Below are positions 35,563-45,155 of a DNA stretch of 64,000 nt, one piece after another (position 1 is the stretch's first letter; the number at the start of each line of letters is the position of its first letter). The notes beneath the pieces were generated by a model that saw only the letters and a list, made by a program, of their open reading frames with translations, did not search any database and was not told the DNA's origin. This DNA comes from TOLSYN sp963849065 (GTDB taxonomy: Bacteria > Acidobacteriota > Terriglobia > Terriglobales > Acidobacteriaceae). The DNA lies in contig CAWKFM010000005.1 of NCBI GenBank assembly GCA_963849065.1, positions 62,001 to 126,000 on the forward strand, given 5' to 3'. The position numbers and the translations under genes are program-made.

Positions 35563-36528
35563 GTGACAATGAAACAGAAGACTCTAGTGCGGCAGTGCAT
35601 GGAAGTGAATCGGGAACTGTGGCTCGTGTTCTCGCTGTTCGCGATTGCCGGGGTGTGCAACTTCGTAATCGCCAACCAGGGAGTACTGCTCGGCTTCTAC
35701 ACGTTTCCCACCGTCTTTTCAGCCTACTACTATGGAAGGCGTCACGCGATGCTGACGGCGCTGGCCAGCCTGCTGCTGGTTGTGCTCGTCACGTATTTTA
35801 ACCCGAACCTGTTTGGTCGCGGCGCCGACAACGATGGCACGCAGCAGTGGTTCGACATCGCCGTATGGGGTGGTTCACTCATCCTTACCGCATCGGCCAT
35901 GGGGGCGCTGTACGAGCACAAAGCGGCGCAATTGCGTGAGTTGCGCGACACCTACCAAGGTGTGCTGATGATTCTTCGGCATTTCGTCTCCAAGGATGCT
36001 TTCACGCAGAACCATTCGTATCGGGTTTCCATCTACGCAGTCCGTTTGGCAATCGAAATGGGATTCGACGAAGAGCGCATTGAAGATGTGCGCGCCGCGG
36101 CGCTCCTGCACGACATCGGCAAACTGGAAATCAGCCGCGAGATCCTCTACAAGGCGGGGCGACTGAACGAGAGCGAAGTTCAGGAGATACGCTCGCACGT
36201 GGTACGGGGAGTGAATTTGCTCGAACCTGTGGGCGGCTCGCTGCGCCGGGTGCTGCCGATCATCCTAGCTCACCACGACCGCTACGATGGCTCTGGTTAT
36301 ACCGACAGCGCCGAGGATGAGATTCCGCTGGAGGCGCGTGTTCTTTCGGTGGCTGACACCTACGATGCCATCACCGCCGACCGGCCCTACCGCAAAGGAA
36401 GCACGCCGTATGAAGCCTGCGAGATCCTGGTAAGCAAAGCCGGTCGCGACTTTGACCCCAATGTCATCGCCGCCTTTGTGCGTGCTTTCCGCAAGCAACA
36501 GATGGAGATCCCCGACCTGGTGGTCTAG
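35563..36528 (+). CDS. Membrane-bound HD-GYP phosphodiesterase-type protein
   Basis: A 321-residue protein with several N-terminal hydrophobic segments (about 18-120, including LWLVFSLFAIAGVCNFVIA and AMLTALASLLLVVLVTYF) followed by an HD-GYP domain (about 135-315). The metal-binding motifs are HSYRVS, LLHDIGKLEIS and HHDRYDGSGYTDS. The GYP signature is GYT here. HD-GYP proteins hydrolyse cyclic-di-GMP, or act as its sensors when degenerate. The start is a GTG at 35563 (GGAGAG six bases upstream) or an ATG at 35569. It lies inside the segment flanked by the tRNA-Leu repeats and next to a second HD-GYP gene. Confidence 0.87.
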   Translation: MTMKQKTLVRQCMEVNRELWLVFSLFAIAGVCNFVIANQGVLLGFYTFPTVFSAYYYGRRHAMLTALASLLLVVLVTYFNPNLFGRGADNDGTQQWFDIAVWGGSLILTASAMGALYEHKAAQLRELRDTYQGVLMILRHFVSKDAFTQNHSYRVSIYAVRLAIEMGFDEERIEDVRAAALLHDIGKLEISREILYKAGRLNESEVQEIRSHVVRGVNLLEPVGGSLRRVLPIILAHHDRYDGSGYTDSAEDEIPLEARVLSVADTYDAITADRPYRKGSTPYEACEILVSKAGRDFDPNVIAAFVRAFRKQQMEIPDLVV

Positions 36529-36704
36529 TAGATGAGTGAACCAATCCCTTGCCTGTCCATCGATTAAACGAAAGGTCAATAGAGATGCGTAGATTTGGCC
36601 CTGCAGGTACGGGTGTTCTCTCGTTAGCTGGTGCGTAGTCTTTTCACCACTTACCATTGCTCCGTCGCGCCTTGCCATGCGGTGCGCCCCGAGGTTGTCT
36701 ATAA

Positions 36705-38705
36705 ATGTCCACGCTGAGCCAGAATGTACTGCCTATTCGCAGCCGCCGCATGCCGAGCGCGCTCCATTTTGCAGCCGATGCACAAGCGCATTCCGCGCTG
36801 ACGCAATGCGCACGCATCCAGTACGGCTGCTTTGAGTCGTCGGATTGCACGCGCCTGTCCGGACAAAACGTTTTTGTGCTAGCTGATGAGGTGCTCTTCG
36901 CCCAGCACCTGCCGAGCCTGCGTGCCGCGAATGTGCGGGTGATTGCGCTCTCCGACCAGCGCTTTCGCAACCCCCGTCTGGACGGCTCGGTCTACGCCTA
37001 CCTTCCAGCCAACACTCCGGCCGCGCTGCTGGAGCGCACTTTCGACAACGCCATCGATCATATGCGGCTGGCGCTGACGCAAAGGGAAACCAGTGACAAG
37101 CTGGCTCTGGCGAACACCGAGATCCACGAACTGAACCGGATCGGTGCGGCGCTCAGCGCCGAGCACGACGCCGACAAACTGTTGGAACTGATTCTCACCA
37201 AGTGTCGCGAAATCACCCGTGCCGATGCCGGTTCGATTTACCTGGTAGAAGAGGAAGAGACCGGAGGCGAGCCGCGGACATTTCGCGATCATCGCCGCCC
37301 CAACAAATCTCTGCGGTTCAAGATGGCGCAGAATGACAGCATCCCCGTCTTCTTCCGCGAGGCAGTGCTGCCGTTGAGCGAGAGATCCATTGCCGGATAT
37401 GTGGCACAGCACGGCAGCGTAGTGATGGTGGAAGATGCTTACGCGATGGAGGACTGGGTCCCGTACGGGTTCAATCAACAGTTTGATATCGATTCCGGAT
37501 ACCACACCAAATCGATTCTCGCCGTGGCGATGATGAATCAAAAGAGCGAAGTCGTCGGAGTGGTGCAGTTGATCAACGCCAAGCGCAACTGGCGTGCTCG
37601 CTTGAACATGCAAGCAGATGTCCAGAGCGAGGTGGTCCCGTTTAGCACGCGGCAGATGGAGATTGTCTCATCGCTGGCCAGCCAGGCAGCGGTCGCCTAT
37701 GAGAATAGCCTTCTTTACGAAAACATTCAGCGCCTCTTCGAGGGCTTTGTAAAAGCTTCGATCAATACGATTGAACAACGCGATCCGGCCACTTCCGGCC
37801 ACTCCTTCCGGGTGACGAACTTGACGGTTGCACTGGCCGAAGCGGTCGATCGAGACCAGGCCATCTATCGAGACGTGAAGTTCTCGCGCTCGGAGATGAA
37901 GGAGATTCGTTACGCCTCGTTATTGCACGATTTCGGCAAGGTGTTGGTGCGTGAGCAGGTTCTGACCAAGGCCCGTAAACTCTACCCCGGGCATATGGAG
38001 GTGGTCGTCAGCCGTTTTGAGATTGCGCGCCAGGCGTTGCAGCTCGAGTGCGGCGAGCGCAAGCTTCGTTGCCTGGCGGAAGAGGGCCGGGAAGCATATG
38101 AAAGCAAGCTCGCGCAGTTTGATTCCGAGCTCGATGAGCAACTGAAGAAACTGGACCGCTTTGCGGAGGCCGTCCGCGAGGCCAACGAGCCGTCTGTGCT
38201 GCCGGTAAAAACCTTTGAAGCGCTCAACGAAATTGCGGTAAAGACATTTCGCGGCAGCGATGGAGTGTCGCGTCCGATTTTAACGCCCGAAGAGGTGCGA
38301 ATGCTTTCCATCCGGAAAGGCTCGCTCGATTCCGACGAGCGGGCGGAAGTGGAGTCGCACGTGGTCCGCAGCTACAAGTTCCTGAAGCAGATTCCATGGA
38401 CAAAGGAGATCCGCAACATTCCGGAAATTGCGCGCAGCCACCACGAAAAAATGAACGGCAAGGGGTATCCCGAAGGTCTGGTTTCTAATCAGATTCCGCT
38501 GACGAGCCGCATGATGGCGATTGCCGATGTCTTCGATGCTCTAGCCGCGGCCGACCGCCCCTACAAGCAGGCGGTTTCGGTGGAGCGGGCGCTGGAGATT
38601 CTGGGCGGGATGGCACGGGATGGTGAGATCGATGCGCAGTTGTTCGCTCTGTTTGTACAGGAAAAGGTGTACGAGCGCTGGAAGCAAGACTGTGTTGAGT
38701 ACTAA
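36705..38705 (+). CDS. GAF plus HD-GYP cyclic-di-GMP phosphodiesterase-type protein
   Basis: A 666-residue soluble signalling protein. Residues 1-125 look like a degenerate receiver-type domain. Residues about 140-345 form a GAF domain (DADKLLELILTKCREITRAD, AGSIYLVEE, VVGVVQLINAK). The HD-GYP domain starts at about 350 with SGHSFRV and SLLHDFGKVLV. It is interrupted by about 130 residues, partly coiled coil, and resumes at about 535 with SHVVRSYKFL, HHEKMNGKGYPEG and MAIADVFDALAAADRPYK. This split arrangement occurs in a known subgroup. It presumably degrades cyclic-di-GMP in response to a ligand of the GAF domain. It is followed by the intact tRNA-Leu. Confidence 0.88.
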   Translation: MSTLSQNVLPIRSRRMPSALHFAADAQAHSALTQCARIQYGCFESSDCTRLSGQNVFVLADEVLFAQHLPSLRAANVRVIALSDQRFRNPRLDGSVYAYLPANTPAALLERTFDNAIDHMRLALTQRETSDKLALANTEIHELNRIGAALSAEHDADKLLELILTKCREITRADAGSIYLVEEEETGGEPRTFRDHRRPNKSLRFKMAQNDSIPVFFREAVLPLSERSIAGYVAQHGSVVMVEDAYAMEDWVPYGFNQQFDIDSGYHTKSILAVAMMNQKSEVVGVVQLINAKRNWRARLNMQADVQSEVVPFSTRQMEIVSSLASQAAVAYENSLLYENIQRLFEGFVKASINTIEQRDPATSGHSFRVTNLTVALAEAVDRDQAIYRDVKFSRSEMKEIRYASLLHDFGKVLVREQVLTKARKLYPGHMEVVVSRFEIARQALQLECGERKLRCLAEEGREAYESKLAQFDSELDEQLKKLDRFAEAVREANEPSVLPVKTFEALNEIAVKTFRGSDGVSRPILTPEEVRMLSIRKGSLDSDERAEVESHVVRSYKFLKQIPWTKEIRNIPEIARSHHEKMNGKGYPEGLVSNQIPLTSRMMAIADVFDALAAADRPYKQAVSVERALEILGGMARDGEIDAQLFALFVQEKVYERWKQDCVEY

Positions 38706-38859
38706 CTCCGCCGTATGCGCCAGCGTTGCGCAGAACGATGGCGCCGATGCTGTTTAGAAACTGCGGACCGTGCATGGTTTCAGTCATGGCTAGCTGTGCC
38801 AAAAGATTCTGCAACGCAGTCCGCAACTCCGAATTTAAAGGCGATGTGGAATTTCGATT

Positions 38860-38946
38860 TGGTGCCGGGAGGGGGAATCGAACCCCCATGAGGTTGCCCT
38901 CGGCGGATTTTGAGTCCGCTGCGTCTGCCAGTTCCGCCATCCCGGC
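38860..38946 (-). tRNA. tRNA-Leu (anticodon CAA)
   Basis: Read on the minus strand it is a complete 87-base class II tRNA including encoded CCA. The acceptor stem GCCGGGA/TCCCGGC pairs perfectly, the anticodon loop is CTCAAAA, a long variable arm (GAGGGCAACCTC region) is present, and the T-arm contains GGTTCGATTCC. The CAA anticodon reads UUG. The 3' end faces the HD-GYP genes and the 60-bp partial copy at 35122-35181. Confidence 0.97.
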
Positions 38947-39491
38947 GAGGAGTGGTATCAACAATCTAGCATACGTTCCAGATCAGCCCAAAATCTCGAT
39001 GCTGTCCTACGACTGTAACGCACAAATAGGACAGCACCAAAATCTCCGGTGCCCAATAGTGCCCACGAATTGACAGAGCGATGGATTCAGGGAGCAGATT
39101 AAGCAGCAATCCGTCGATCAAGCCGACAGAGACGGCACGCTTGTTCGGAAACCGCTTGAGTGCGGCGTTGGTGTTGTTGGCATAGATGCGCCCTGGCCCC
39201 GAGGGCGCCGAGTCCTTCGGAGATTCGCAACGCCAAATGGGTGGCCTTGTGCTCGCGCCAGCAAAAGTTCCGTCTAATTGGATTGACGGACGGGTTTCAT
39301 CCCTCCGCAGCCGGCGCCGCGGCGGGCGAGATAGCCGAAAAGACCGGGGCGGCTGAACTGCTTTCGCAGTGGCATCGCTGCCATCCCGTAAGCCCGGCGA
39401 AACTACCGGCTGGCTTCGGGGTTTTGTATGACTACGAGGCCGAAATCCTGATAAGAAATCTAGCTCGGCGACTCGAATTGGAGAACAACAA
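38947..39491. other. Intergenic stretch without a recognisable gene
   Basis: About 545 bases between tRNA-Leu and the next gene. Frames at 39160-39510 (plus) and 38966-39652 (minus) look non-coding by composition and lack ribosome-binding sites. It may be eroded DNA beside the tRNA integration site. The tRNA-Leu promoter should lie at 38947-39000. Confidence 0.4.
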
Positions 39492-40118
39492 ATGCGTGGA
39501 ACTTGGATGAAACATACGGTGCTGCTCTTGGGAATGTCCCTGGCCGGCACGGCTTTGCTGGCGCAGCAGACAACACCAGAGGCAGCGTCACCGGCGACGT
39601 CAACCCAGAGCACCGCCAGCGCGGCCGGCACAACCGGAGCACTGCAACTCACCGTGCAGCAAAAGAAACAAATGTGCGAACTGCGTCTTTCGGCGCGGGA
39701 TCAGGCGGCGATTATCCGCAATGATCAATCGCTAACCCGTGACCAGATGGTGGCCAAACTGAAGGCGTTGCACGCCAGCACCCGCGAGAAGATGAAGGCC
39801 GTGCTGACGCCCGCGCAGCAGACCATAGTGGCCAACCATCGCGCCGAGCGCCAGGCAAAGTTTGCCGCAAAGCTCGGACTTACGCCCGATCAGCAGAGCA
39901 AATTGAAGGAGCTGTTCGCCTCCAATCGTCAGCAGCGTCAGGCCGTGCTGACCAACGCCTCGCTGACCAACCAGCAGAAAATGGCCCAGCTTAGCGAGAT
40001 TCGCGCGACCAACAAGGCACAGCTGGCGACCATTCTGTCACCGGAACAACTGGCGCAGTTCCAGCAGATGCGCCGGGCACGCCGGCACCACCGCATGGGG
40101 ATGCACAGTCAGATCTAA
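39492..40118 (+). CDS. Secreted Spy/CpxP-like (LTxxQ-type) helical protein
   Basis: A 208-residue protein with a signal peptide (hydrophobic TVLLLGMSLAGTALLA, probable cleavage after ALLA), then an Ala/Thr/Ser-rich linker. The mature part has two similar helical repeats of about 60 residues, LTVQQKKQMCELRLS...LTPAQQ and LTPDQQSKLKELF...LSPEQLAQFQQM, the LTxxQ style of periplasmic chaperones Spy/CpxP. It is rich in Gln, Lys and Arg and ends in a His/Arg-rich tail. A periplasmic envelope-stress or metal-related role is only suggested by this resemblance. GGAG lies 8 bases before the ATG, and a terminator follows. Confidence 0.7.
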   Translation: MRGTWMKHTVLLLGMSLAGTALLAQQTTPEAASPATSTQSTASAAGTTGALQLTVQQKKQMCELRLSARDQAAIIRNDQSLTRDQMVAKLKALHASTREKMKAVLTPAQQTIVANHRAERQAKFAAKLGLTPDQQSKLKELFASNRQQRQAVLTNASLTNQQKMAQLSEIRATNKAQLATILSPEQLAQFQQMRRARRHHRMGMHSQI

Positions 40119-40151
40119 ATCACGATCGTTGAATCGAAGAACCAGAAAGCA

Positions 40152-40178
40152 GGCCGCCCCGGAATGAGGCGGCCTTTT
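40152..40178 (+). terminator. Rho-independent terminator
   Basis: GGCCGCC (40152-40158) pairs with GGCGGCC (40168-40174) and is followed by TTTT. It ends the Spy-like gene 34 bases after its stop. Confidence 0.85.
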
Positions 40179-40197
40179 ACTTTCCGCATGCGCCGGA

Positions 40198-41442
40198 TCA
40201 AAAGACCGAGCACACCATGCATTTCAAATAATAGGTCTCCGGCACGTTGAGCAGCACCGGATGATCGGCGGATTGCATTCGCTTCTCAATGATGTGCAGA
40301 TTGCGGCGGGCATCCAGCGCGGCGCTGCCCAGCATGGCAAGAAAATCCTGCTCGCCGACGTGGAAGGAACACGAGCAGGTGACGAGCACTCCGCCATTGC
40401 GCAGCATTTTCAGCGCGCGTAAATTCAGCTCTTTATACCCGCGCAGCGCGTCCTCGGCGTTCTTCTTTGACTTGGCGAAGGCCGGCGGATCGAGCACGAC
40501 GGTTTCGTAGCGGCGCTCGGCGTCCGCATACTGCCGCATCAGTTCGAAGGCATCGGCCTCGACGAATTCGATCGGCTTCTGCTCGTTCATCGCGCGGTTC
40601 CGTTCGGCGACTGCCAGGGCCTCGGCGGAGATATCCACGGCGGTGATCTGCTCGCAGACACGATTCATGTGCAGCGAAAATCCTCCCTGGTAAGTGCAGA
40701 TTTCCAGCGCGCGGCCGCGTGCATGGCGCTCGGTGGCCGCATAGTTTTCGCGCTGGTCGAGGAAGGCTCCGGTCTTCTGTCCGGCGCTGCCGTCGTAATG
40801 AAATGCGAGTCCGTTGAAGTGGATGATGGTCGAGGTCTTCGGCTTCTTGAGCCGCGAATACGCCGCCTGATCCTCGCGCGGCGCCAGGCCTTCCAACTCG
40901 CGGATACGCGGATCGACCCGCTCCAGAATGGTCTCCGGCTGGTAGGCGCTGCGCAACTCCTCGATGAGAATTTGCCGCGCGAACTCCGCGTCCATTGCCT
41001 GGGTGAGAACCTGAAAGCTGATAACGTCGTTGTACTTGTCCACGATGAGGCCGGGCGTGATATCTGCCTCGCTGAAGAGCACGCGGAAGGCATCCGAGTC
41101 GCGCACCACGCGCTGGCGATACGCAATGGCCTGGCGGATGCGGTAGCGCAGCAGCTCGGGATACTTGTCCGCCTCCACCGGATTAGACGCGACCATGCGC
41201 AAGGCGATTTGCGAAGCGGAGCTGTAAAGCGCCGCGCCCCAGGGTTTGCCGCGCTGGTCTTCCACCCGCACCAGTGCGCCCGGCGAAGCGTGTTCGATCC
41301 GCTCAATGTCTGACTTGAAGATCCAGGGATGGCCGCTGCGCAGCCGCGCCACGGCGTGCGAGTTGACGATGACGCGCGCAACGTCTTGTGCAACGCCACT
41401 GGCAGCGGCCCGTGCCGATGTTTTTTTCTTCTGCGCTTTCAT
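40198..41442 (-). CDS. Class I SAM-dependent rRNA methyltransferase, RlmI-like
   Basis: A 414-residue protein with an N-terminal PUA domain (about 22-100, SHAVARLRSGHPWIFKSDIE) and a C-terminal Rossmann methyltransferase domain. Motifs are YDGSAGQKTGAFLDQR, EICTYQGGFSLH (SAM-binding), VVLDPPAFAKSK (catalytic region) and VTCSCSFHV with the catalytic cysteine. This is the RlmI architecture, which makes m5C1962 in 23S rRNA. An N-terminal Lys/Ala-rich tail precedes the PUA domain. The gene follows the zinc-ribbon gene with 15 bases between, so they are probably one operon. Confidence 0.9.
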   Translation of the reverse strand: MKAQKKKTSARAAASGVAQDVARVIVNSHAVARLRSGHPWIFKSDIERIEHASPGALVRVEDQRGKPWGAALYSSASQIALRMVASNPVEADKYPELLRYRIRQAIAYRQRVVRDSDAFRVLFSEADITPGLIVDKYNDVISFQVLTQAMDAEFARQILIEELRSAYQPETILERVDPRIRELEGLAPREDQAAYSRLKKPKTSTIIHFNGLAFHYDGSAGQKTGAFLDQRENYAATERHARGRALEICTYQGGFSLHMNRVCEQITAVDISAEALAVAERNRAMNEQKPIEFVEADAFELMRQYADAERRYETVVLDPPAFAKSKKNAEDALRGYKELNLRALKMLRNGGVLVTCSCSFHVGEQDFLAMLGSAALDARRNLHIIEKRMQSADHPVLLNVPETYYLKCMVCSVF

Positions 41443-41457
41443 GGCTTCCGGCGCGGG

Positions 41458-42492
41458 TTACGTCTTGGGAAGCTGATGCCGCAGGTCGTCAACTACCTCG
41501 GGCGGCAACTGCTCCTTGTATTTGTCTTCCAGGTTGGCCTCGTCCACAAAGAGATTCCGGGCGTCGCGCATCTCTTCGGCAAAAATCTTCTGGCAAATTG
41601 CGTTCTTCTCCACCCGCCGCGCGATGGCCTCGCCGGTCACTGCGTCATAGGCCTTCATGGTGGCGTTGCCCTTGTGGTTGATGAAGACCACGAAGGCGCC
41701 GTTCGGCCCCATTGAAGGAACGAACATCCATTCGCGTTCGGCCTGGTGGGAGATTCCGGTGGCGCTGGCCGCGGCGGAGATGACGTTGTTCTCCGGCAGG
41801 TAGTACAGCATGCGTCCGCAGGAGTCGCAGTGCACTACTTCCTGCGCGGCCCTTATGTTGGAGAGCACCTGCGGGCGCACCATCACCTGGCAGGCGGTGC
41901 AGCGATGCTGGCGCACCTCGGCCACGGCATAGCCCCGCGATTTCAGAATACGGTCGTAGGTTGCCAGCAGCGTATCATCCACGTCCTTGCGGAGTTGCTG
42001 GCTGCGGGCACGGGCTTCGGCGGCGGCGGCGCGTTCGGCCTCGCCCTCCTTGGCGGCCTCGGCCTTCTGGCGATCCACCTCGAGGGTCTCCGCCTGGAGC
42101 GCGGCCTCGGCGGCGGCCAGTTGCGAGTGCAGCAAATCGGCATTCATCATGACCTCGAGGATCTTCTCCTCGTAGGCTGCGATCTCGCCCTCGGCGTGCG
42201 CGATTTCCGAGAGCAGCGCCTTGTACTGCTCGTTGTTTTTAATGCTCGAAGACTGGCCGCGGAACTTGGAAATCTTCTCGTTCAGCGACTGGATCTCCTT
42301 TTCATGCTGGCGTTTGGCGGTGTCTCCTGCCTTGATGGCGACGCGTGCGTCGTCCACGCGCTTGCGGGACGCGGCCAGCTTGGCATCGATGCGGGCGATG
42401 GTTTTAGGAATGGCCTCAAGCTGTGCGTTGAGACGCGCAACTTCCAGGTCCACCCTCTGCAATTCGACGAGCTTTTCGAGATCAGTTGGCAT
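41458..42492 (-). CDS. Coiled-coil zinc-ribbon protein (CT398/C4-type family)
   Basis: A 344-residue protein. Residues 1-185 are a long antiparallel coiled-coil hairpin (LEKLVELQRVDLEVARLNAQ; KFRGQSSSIKNNEQYKALL is the conserved motif). A four-cysteine zinc ribbon follows at about 195-230: HRCTACQVMVRPQ and VVHCDSCGRML. This is the C4-type zinc-ribbon family seen in many bacteria. A C-terminal extension of about 110 residues beyond the ribbon is longer than I would expect. Function is not established; nucleic-acid or secretion links have been proposed for relatives. It is upstream of the RlmI-like gene in the same operon. Confidence 0.82.
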   Translation of the reverse strand: MPTDLEKLVELQRVDLEVARLNAQLEAIPKTIARIDAKLAASRKRVDDARVAIKAGDTAKRQHEKEIQSLNEKISKFRGQSSSIKNNEQYKALLSEIAHAEGEIAAYEEKILEVMMNADLLHSQLAAAEAALQAETLEVDRQKAEAAKEGEAERAAAAEARARSQQLRKDVDDTLLATYDRILKSRGYAVAEVRQHRCTACQVMVRPQVLSNIRAAQEVVHCDSCGRMLYYLPENNVISAAASATGISHQAEREWMFVPSMGPNGAFVVFINHKGNATMKAYDAVTGEAIARRVEKNAICQKIFAEEMRDARNLFVDEANLEDKYKEQLPPEVVDDLRHQLPKT

Positions 42493-42578
42493 GAAATTCC
42501 GGTTGGCCCATGAGGTGCAAATTTTAACACGTCAGGCGGGCCAAGGCGCTTTGCCTTGCCGCCTAAGGAGAATGACCG

Positions 42579-42845
42579 ATGGAAGCAAGTCCCGCCCGCC
42601 GTTACCTTCAAGCCATGCTCATGGAGTTTATGCGTGTGCTGCTGGGACTGGCCATTGCGCTCTGCCACGTACCGCTGGCCGACTTTCTGCGCAAGCAGGA
42701 TTGTGAACTGGCGGACGCATTGCGCGCACGCGGCATCGCATTTCCAGGCGGACTGCCGGAAAAGGCCGCACATACTTTATTTTTTGTCTTCGGCATTGCG
42801 GTCGCCTTGTTCACTCTCGCCCGCATCTGGCTCAGGCTTCGCTGA
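42579..42845 (+). CDS. Small membrane protein of unknown function
   Basis: An 88-residue protein. AAGGAG lies 9 bases before the ATG, a good start signal. Two hydrophobic segments are visible: VLLGLAIALCHVPLADFL (about 20-37) and TLFFVFGIAVALFTLARIW (about 66-84), separated by a charged loop. It is transcribed divergently from the zinc-ribbon gene, and its end nearly meets the tex gene on the other strand. No family was recognised. Confidence 0.65.
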   Translation: MEASPARRYLQAMLMEFMRVLLGLAIALCHVPLADFLRKQDCELADALRARGIAFPGGLPEKAAHTLFFVFGIAVALFTLARIWLRLR

Positions 42846-42881
42846 AAACCTCCCCGCCACTTTTCTAAACTGCAATTCCGT

Positions 42882-45155
42882 TCAGCGCACCTTCCATTTG
42901 GAGGAAAGCAGGGAGAGCTTCTGCTCCACCGAGGGCTGCGGTTTTGACGCCTGCGGCCTGGGCGGCTGCGGTCTGCGGGGCGCAGCCTGCGGAGCTGCTT
43001 CGAGGGCCTTCATGGAAAGAGCAATGCGTTTGGTCTTCACGTCCACGCTCAGGACTTTCACCTTCACGATCTGGCCGGCCTTCAGTACCTCGTTCGGGTC
43101 CTTGATGTAGCGGTTGGAAATCTCGCTGATGTGAATCAGTCCGTCCTGGTGCACACCGATATCGACGAATGCGCCGAAGCCGGTGACGTTGGTGACCACG
43201 CCTTCCAGAATCATTCCCGCCTGCGCATCGGCGATCTCGCGAACGCCTTCGGCGAAGCTGGGCGCGAGGAACTGCTGGCGTGGATCGCGGCCCGGCTTCT
43301 TCAACTCTTCCAATATATCGTCAAGTGTGAATGTTCCAGCGGAGAGCTGCGTCCGGTCGACTTTGGCCAGCAGCTCGGGGCGCGCAATCAACTCGTGCAC
43401 CGGGGTCTGCAGCGACAGCGCAATCTGCTCGACCACGGGATACGACTCGGGATGCACGCTGGTGCGGTCCAGCGGATTATCGCCGTCGCGGATGCGCAGG
43501 AATCCGGCGGCCTGCTCGAAAGTTTTTGGGCCCACTCCGGGAACGCTGAGCAGCTGCGCGCGCGAGCGGAAGCGTCCGTTTTCGTCGCGATACTTCACGA
43601 TGTTGACCGCCGTGCGCTCGGTGACACCGGCGACGTAGCGCAGCAGCGTCCATGAAGATGTATTGAGATCGACCCCGACGCGGTTGACGCAGCTTTCGGT
43701 AACCGCTTCAAGCGACTGCTGCAGGTTCCGCTGATCCACATCGTGCTGGTACTGGCCGACGCCGATCGATTTGGGATCGACCTTCACCAGCTCGGAGAGC
43801 GGGTCCTGCAGGCGGCGCGCGATGCTGATGGCGCCGCGCACGGTGAGATCTAGTTCGGGGAACTCCTGGCGGGCCACGTCGGAAGCGGAGTACACGCTGG
43901 CGCCGCTCTCGCTGACGGTGACGGCGAAGACGTTGCTGAGCTTGCGCTCGCGCAGAAAGTCGCGCACCAACTGATCGGTCTCGCGTCCGGCGGTCCCATT
44001 GCCGATGGCGATGGCGCGCACATTGTGGTGGGCCATCAGATTCTCCAGAACCTTGCCGGCCTGCTCCAATCCGTTCTTCGACGTGAAGGGATACATGACG
44101 TCGTGGTCGAGAAACTTTCCGGTCTCATCTACCACCGCGAGCTTGCATCCGGTGCGCAGGCCGGGGTCGATGCCCAGCACCGAGATGGGGCCGGCGGGAG
44201 GCGAGAGCAGCAGATTGTGCAGGTTCTCGCGGAAGACCGCGATGGCTGCGGCATCCGATCGATTCTTCAACTCAAGCCGGATCTCACCCTGGATGGAGGA
44301 GTTCAGCAGACGCTGCCAGGCGTCTTCAATGGCCAGCACGAGCTGCGGTGTCCAGTCGCCGGAGGCGCGCAGAATGCGGGTTTGCAGCAGGCTGACGGCG
44401 CGTTGGGCGTCGAGCTCGATAAGGAAGAACAAAACGTTTTCGGCTTCGCCGCGGCGGATGGCGAGCATGCGATGCGAGGGAATGGTTTTCACCGGCTCGC
44501 GGTAGTCGTAATACATCTTGAACTTTTCCTGCCCATCGATGGCGTCGAGGGCCTTGCGGCTGGTGACGGTGCCTTCGTCGAACATGACCTGGCGCAGTTC
44601 CTTGCGCAGAGCCGCCTCTTCGCTGATGGTTTCGGCCACGATGTGGCGTGCGCCTTGCAGCGCTTCGTCGATGGAGGCGACTGCTTTCTCCTCGCTGACG
44701 AATGTGGCTGCGAATGCGGCCAGCGGCAGCGCGGCCGGCTGCTGAGCCCATAAATACTGGGCCAGCGGCTCCAATCCTTTCTCGCGCGCAATGGTGGCCT
44801 TGGTGCGCCGCTTGGGCTTATAGGGCAGGTAAAGATCCTCAAGCTCGCTTTTATCTAGACCAGTTTCGATGCGGGCTTTCAGCTCATCGCTGAGTTTGCC
44901 CTGCTCTTCGATCGAGCGCAGGATGGTTTCGCGGCGGGCGGCGAGCTCGCGGAAGTAGGCGAGCTGCTCTTCGATCTCGCGGACCTTAACCTCGTCGAGA
45001 TTGCCGGTGGCTTCCTTGCGGTAACGGGCGATGAAGGGCACCGTGCCTCCGCCATCGAGCAGTTCGATGACCGCGGTGAGCAAGTGCAGTGGAATGGCGA
45101 GGGACTGCGAGAGGTGCAGCAGAATTTCCGGGGAGAGAGATTTCGATTCAGACAT
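42882..45155 (-). CDS. tex: Tex-family RNA-binding transcription accessory protein
   Basis: A 757-residue Tex protein. The N-terminal helical domain (VPFIARYRKEATGNLDEVKV, LYLPYKPKRRTKA) is followed by a YqgF-like RNase H fold with LGIDPGLRTGCKLAVVDETG, helix-hairpin-helix repeats (LLSVPGVGPKTFEQAAGFL) and a C-terminal S1 RNA-binding domain (GVVTNVTGFGAFVDIGVHQD). A Lys/Pro-rich tail follows. Tex binds nucleic acid and influences transcription and stress survival; the Spt6 similarity is known. I chose the ATG at 45155 because the family begins near here; the frame continues to 45242 without family resemblance. Confidence 0.95.
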   Translation of the reverse strand: MSESKSLSPEILLHLSQSLAIPLHLLTAVIELLDGGGTVPFIARYRKEATGNLDEVKVREIEEQLAYFRELAARRETILRSIEEQGKLSDELKARIETGLDKSELEDLYLPYKPKRRTKATIAREKGLEPLAQYLWAQQPAALPLAAFAATFVSEEKAVASIDEALQGARHIVAETISEEAALRKELRQVMFDEGTVTSRKALDAIDGQEKFKMYYDYREPVKTIPSHRMLAIRRGEAENVLFFLIELDAQRAVSLLQTRILRASGDWTPQLVLAIEDAWQRLLNSSIQGEIRLELKNRSDAAAIAVFRENLHNLLLSPPAGPISVLGIDPGLRTGCKLAVVDETGKFLDHDVMYPFTSKNGLEQAGKVLENLMAHHNVRAIAIGNGTAGRETDQLVRDFLRERKLSNVFAVTVSESGASVYSASDVARQEFPELDLTVRGAISIARRLQDPLSELVKVDPKSIGVGQYQHDVDQRNLQQSLEAVTESCVNRVGVDLNTSSWTLLRYVAGVTERTAVNIVKYRDENGRFRSRAQLLSVPGVGPKTFEQAAGFLRIRDGDNPLDRTSVHPESYPVVEQIALSLQTPVHELIARPELLAKVDRTQLSAGTFTLDDILEELKKPGRDPRQQFLAPSFAEGVREIADAQAGMILEGVVTNVTGFGAFVDIGVHQDGLIHISEISNRYIKDPNEVLKAGQIVKVKVLSVDVKTKRIALSMKALEAAPQAAPRRPQPPRPQASKPQPSVEQKLSLLSSKWKVR

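Noticed and set aside
39160..39510. A 116-codon frame upstream of the Spy-like gene
   Set aside because: It has no ribosome-binding site, overlaps the start region of the next gene and has no family features.
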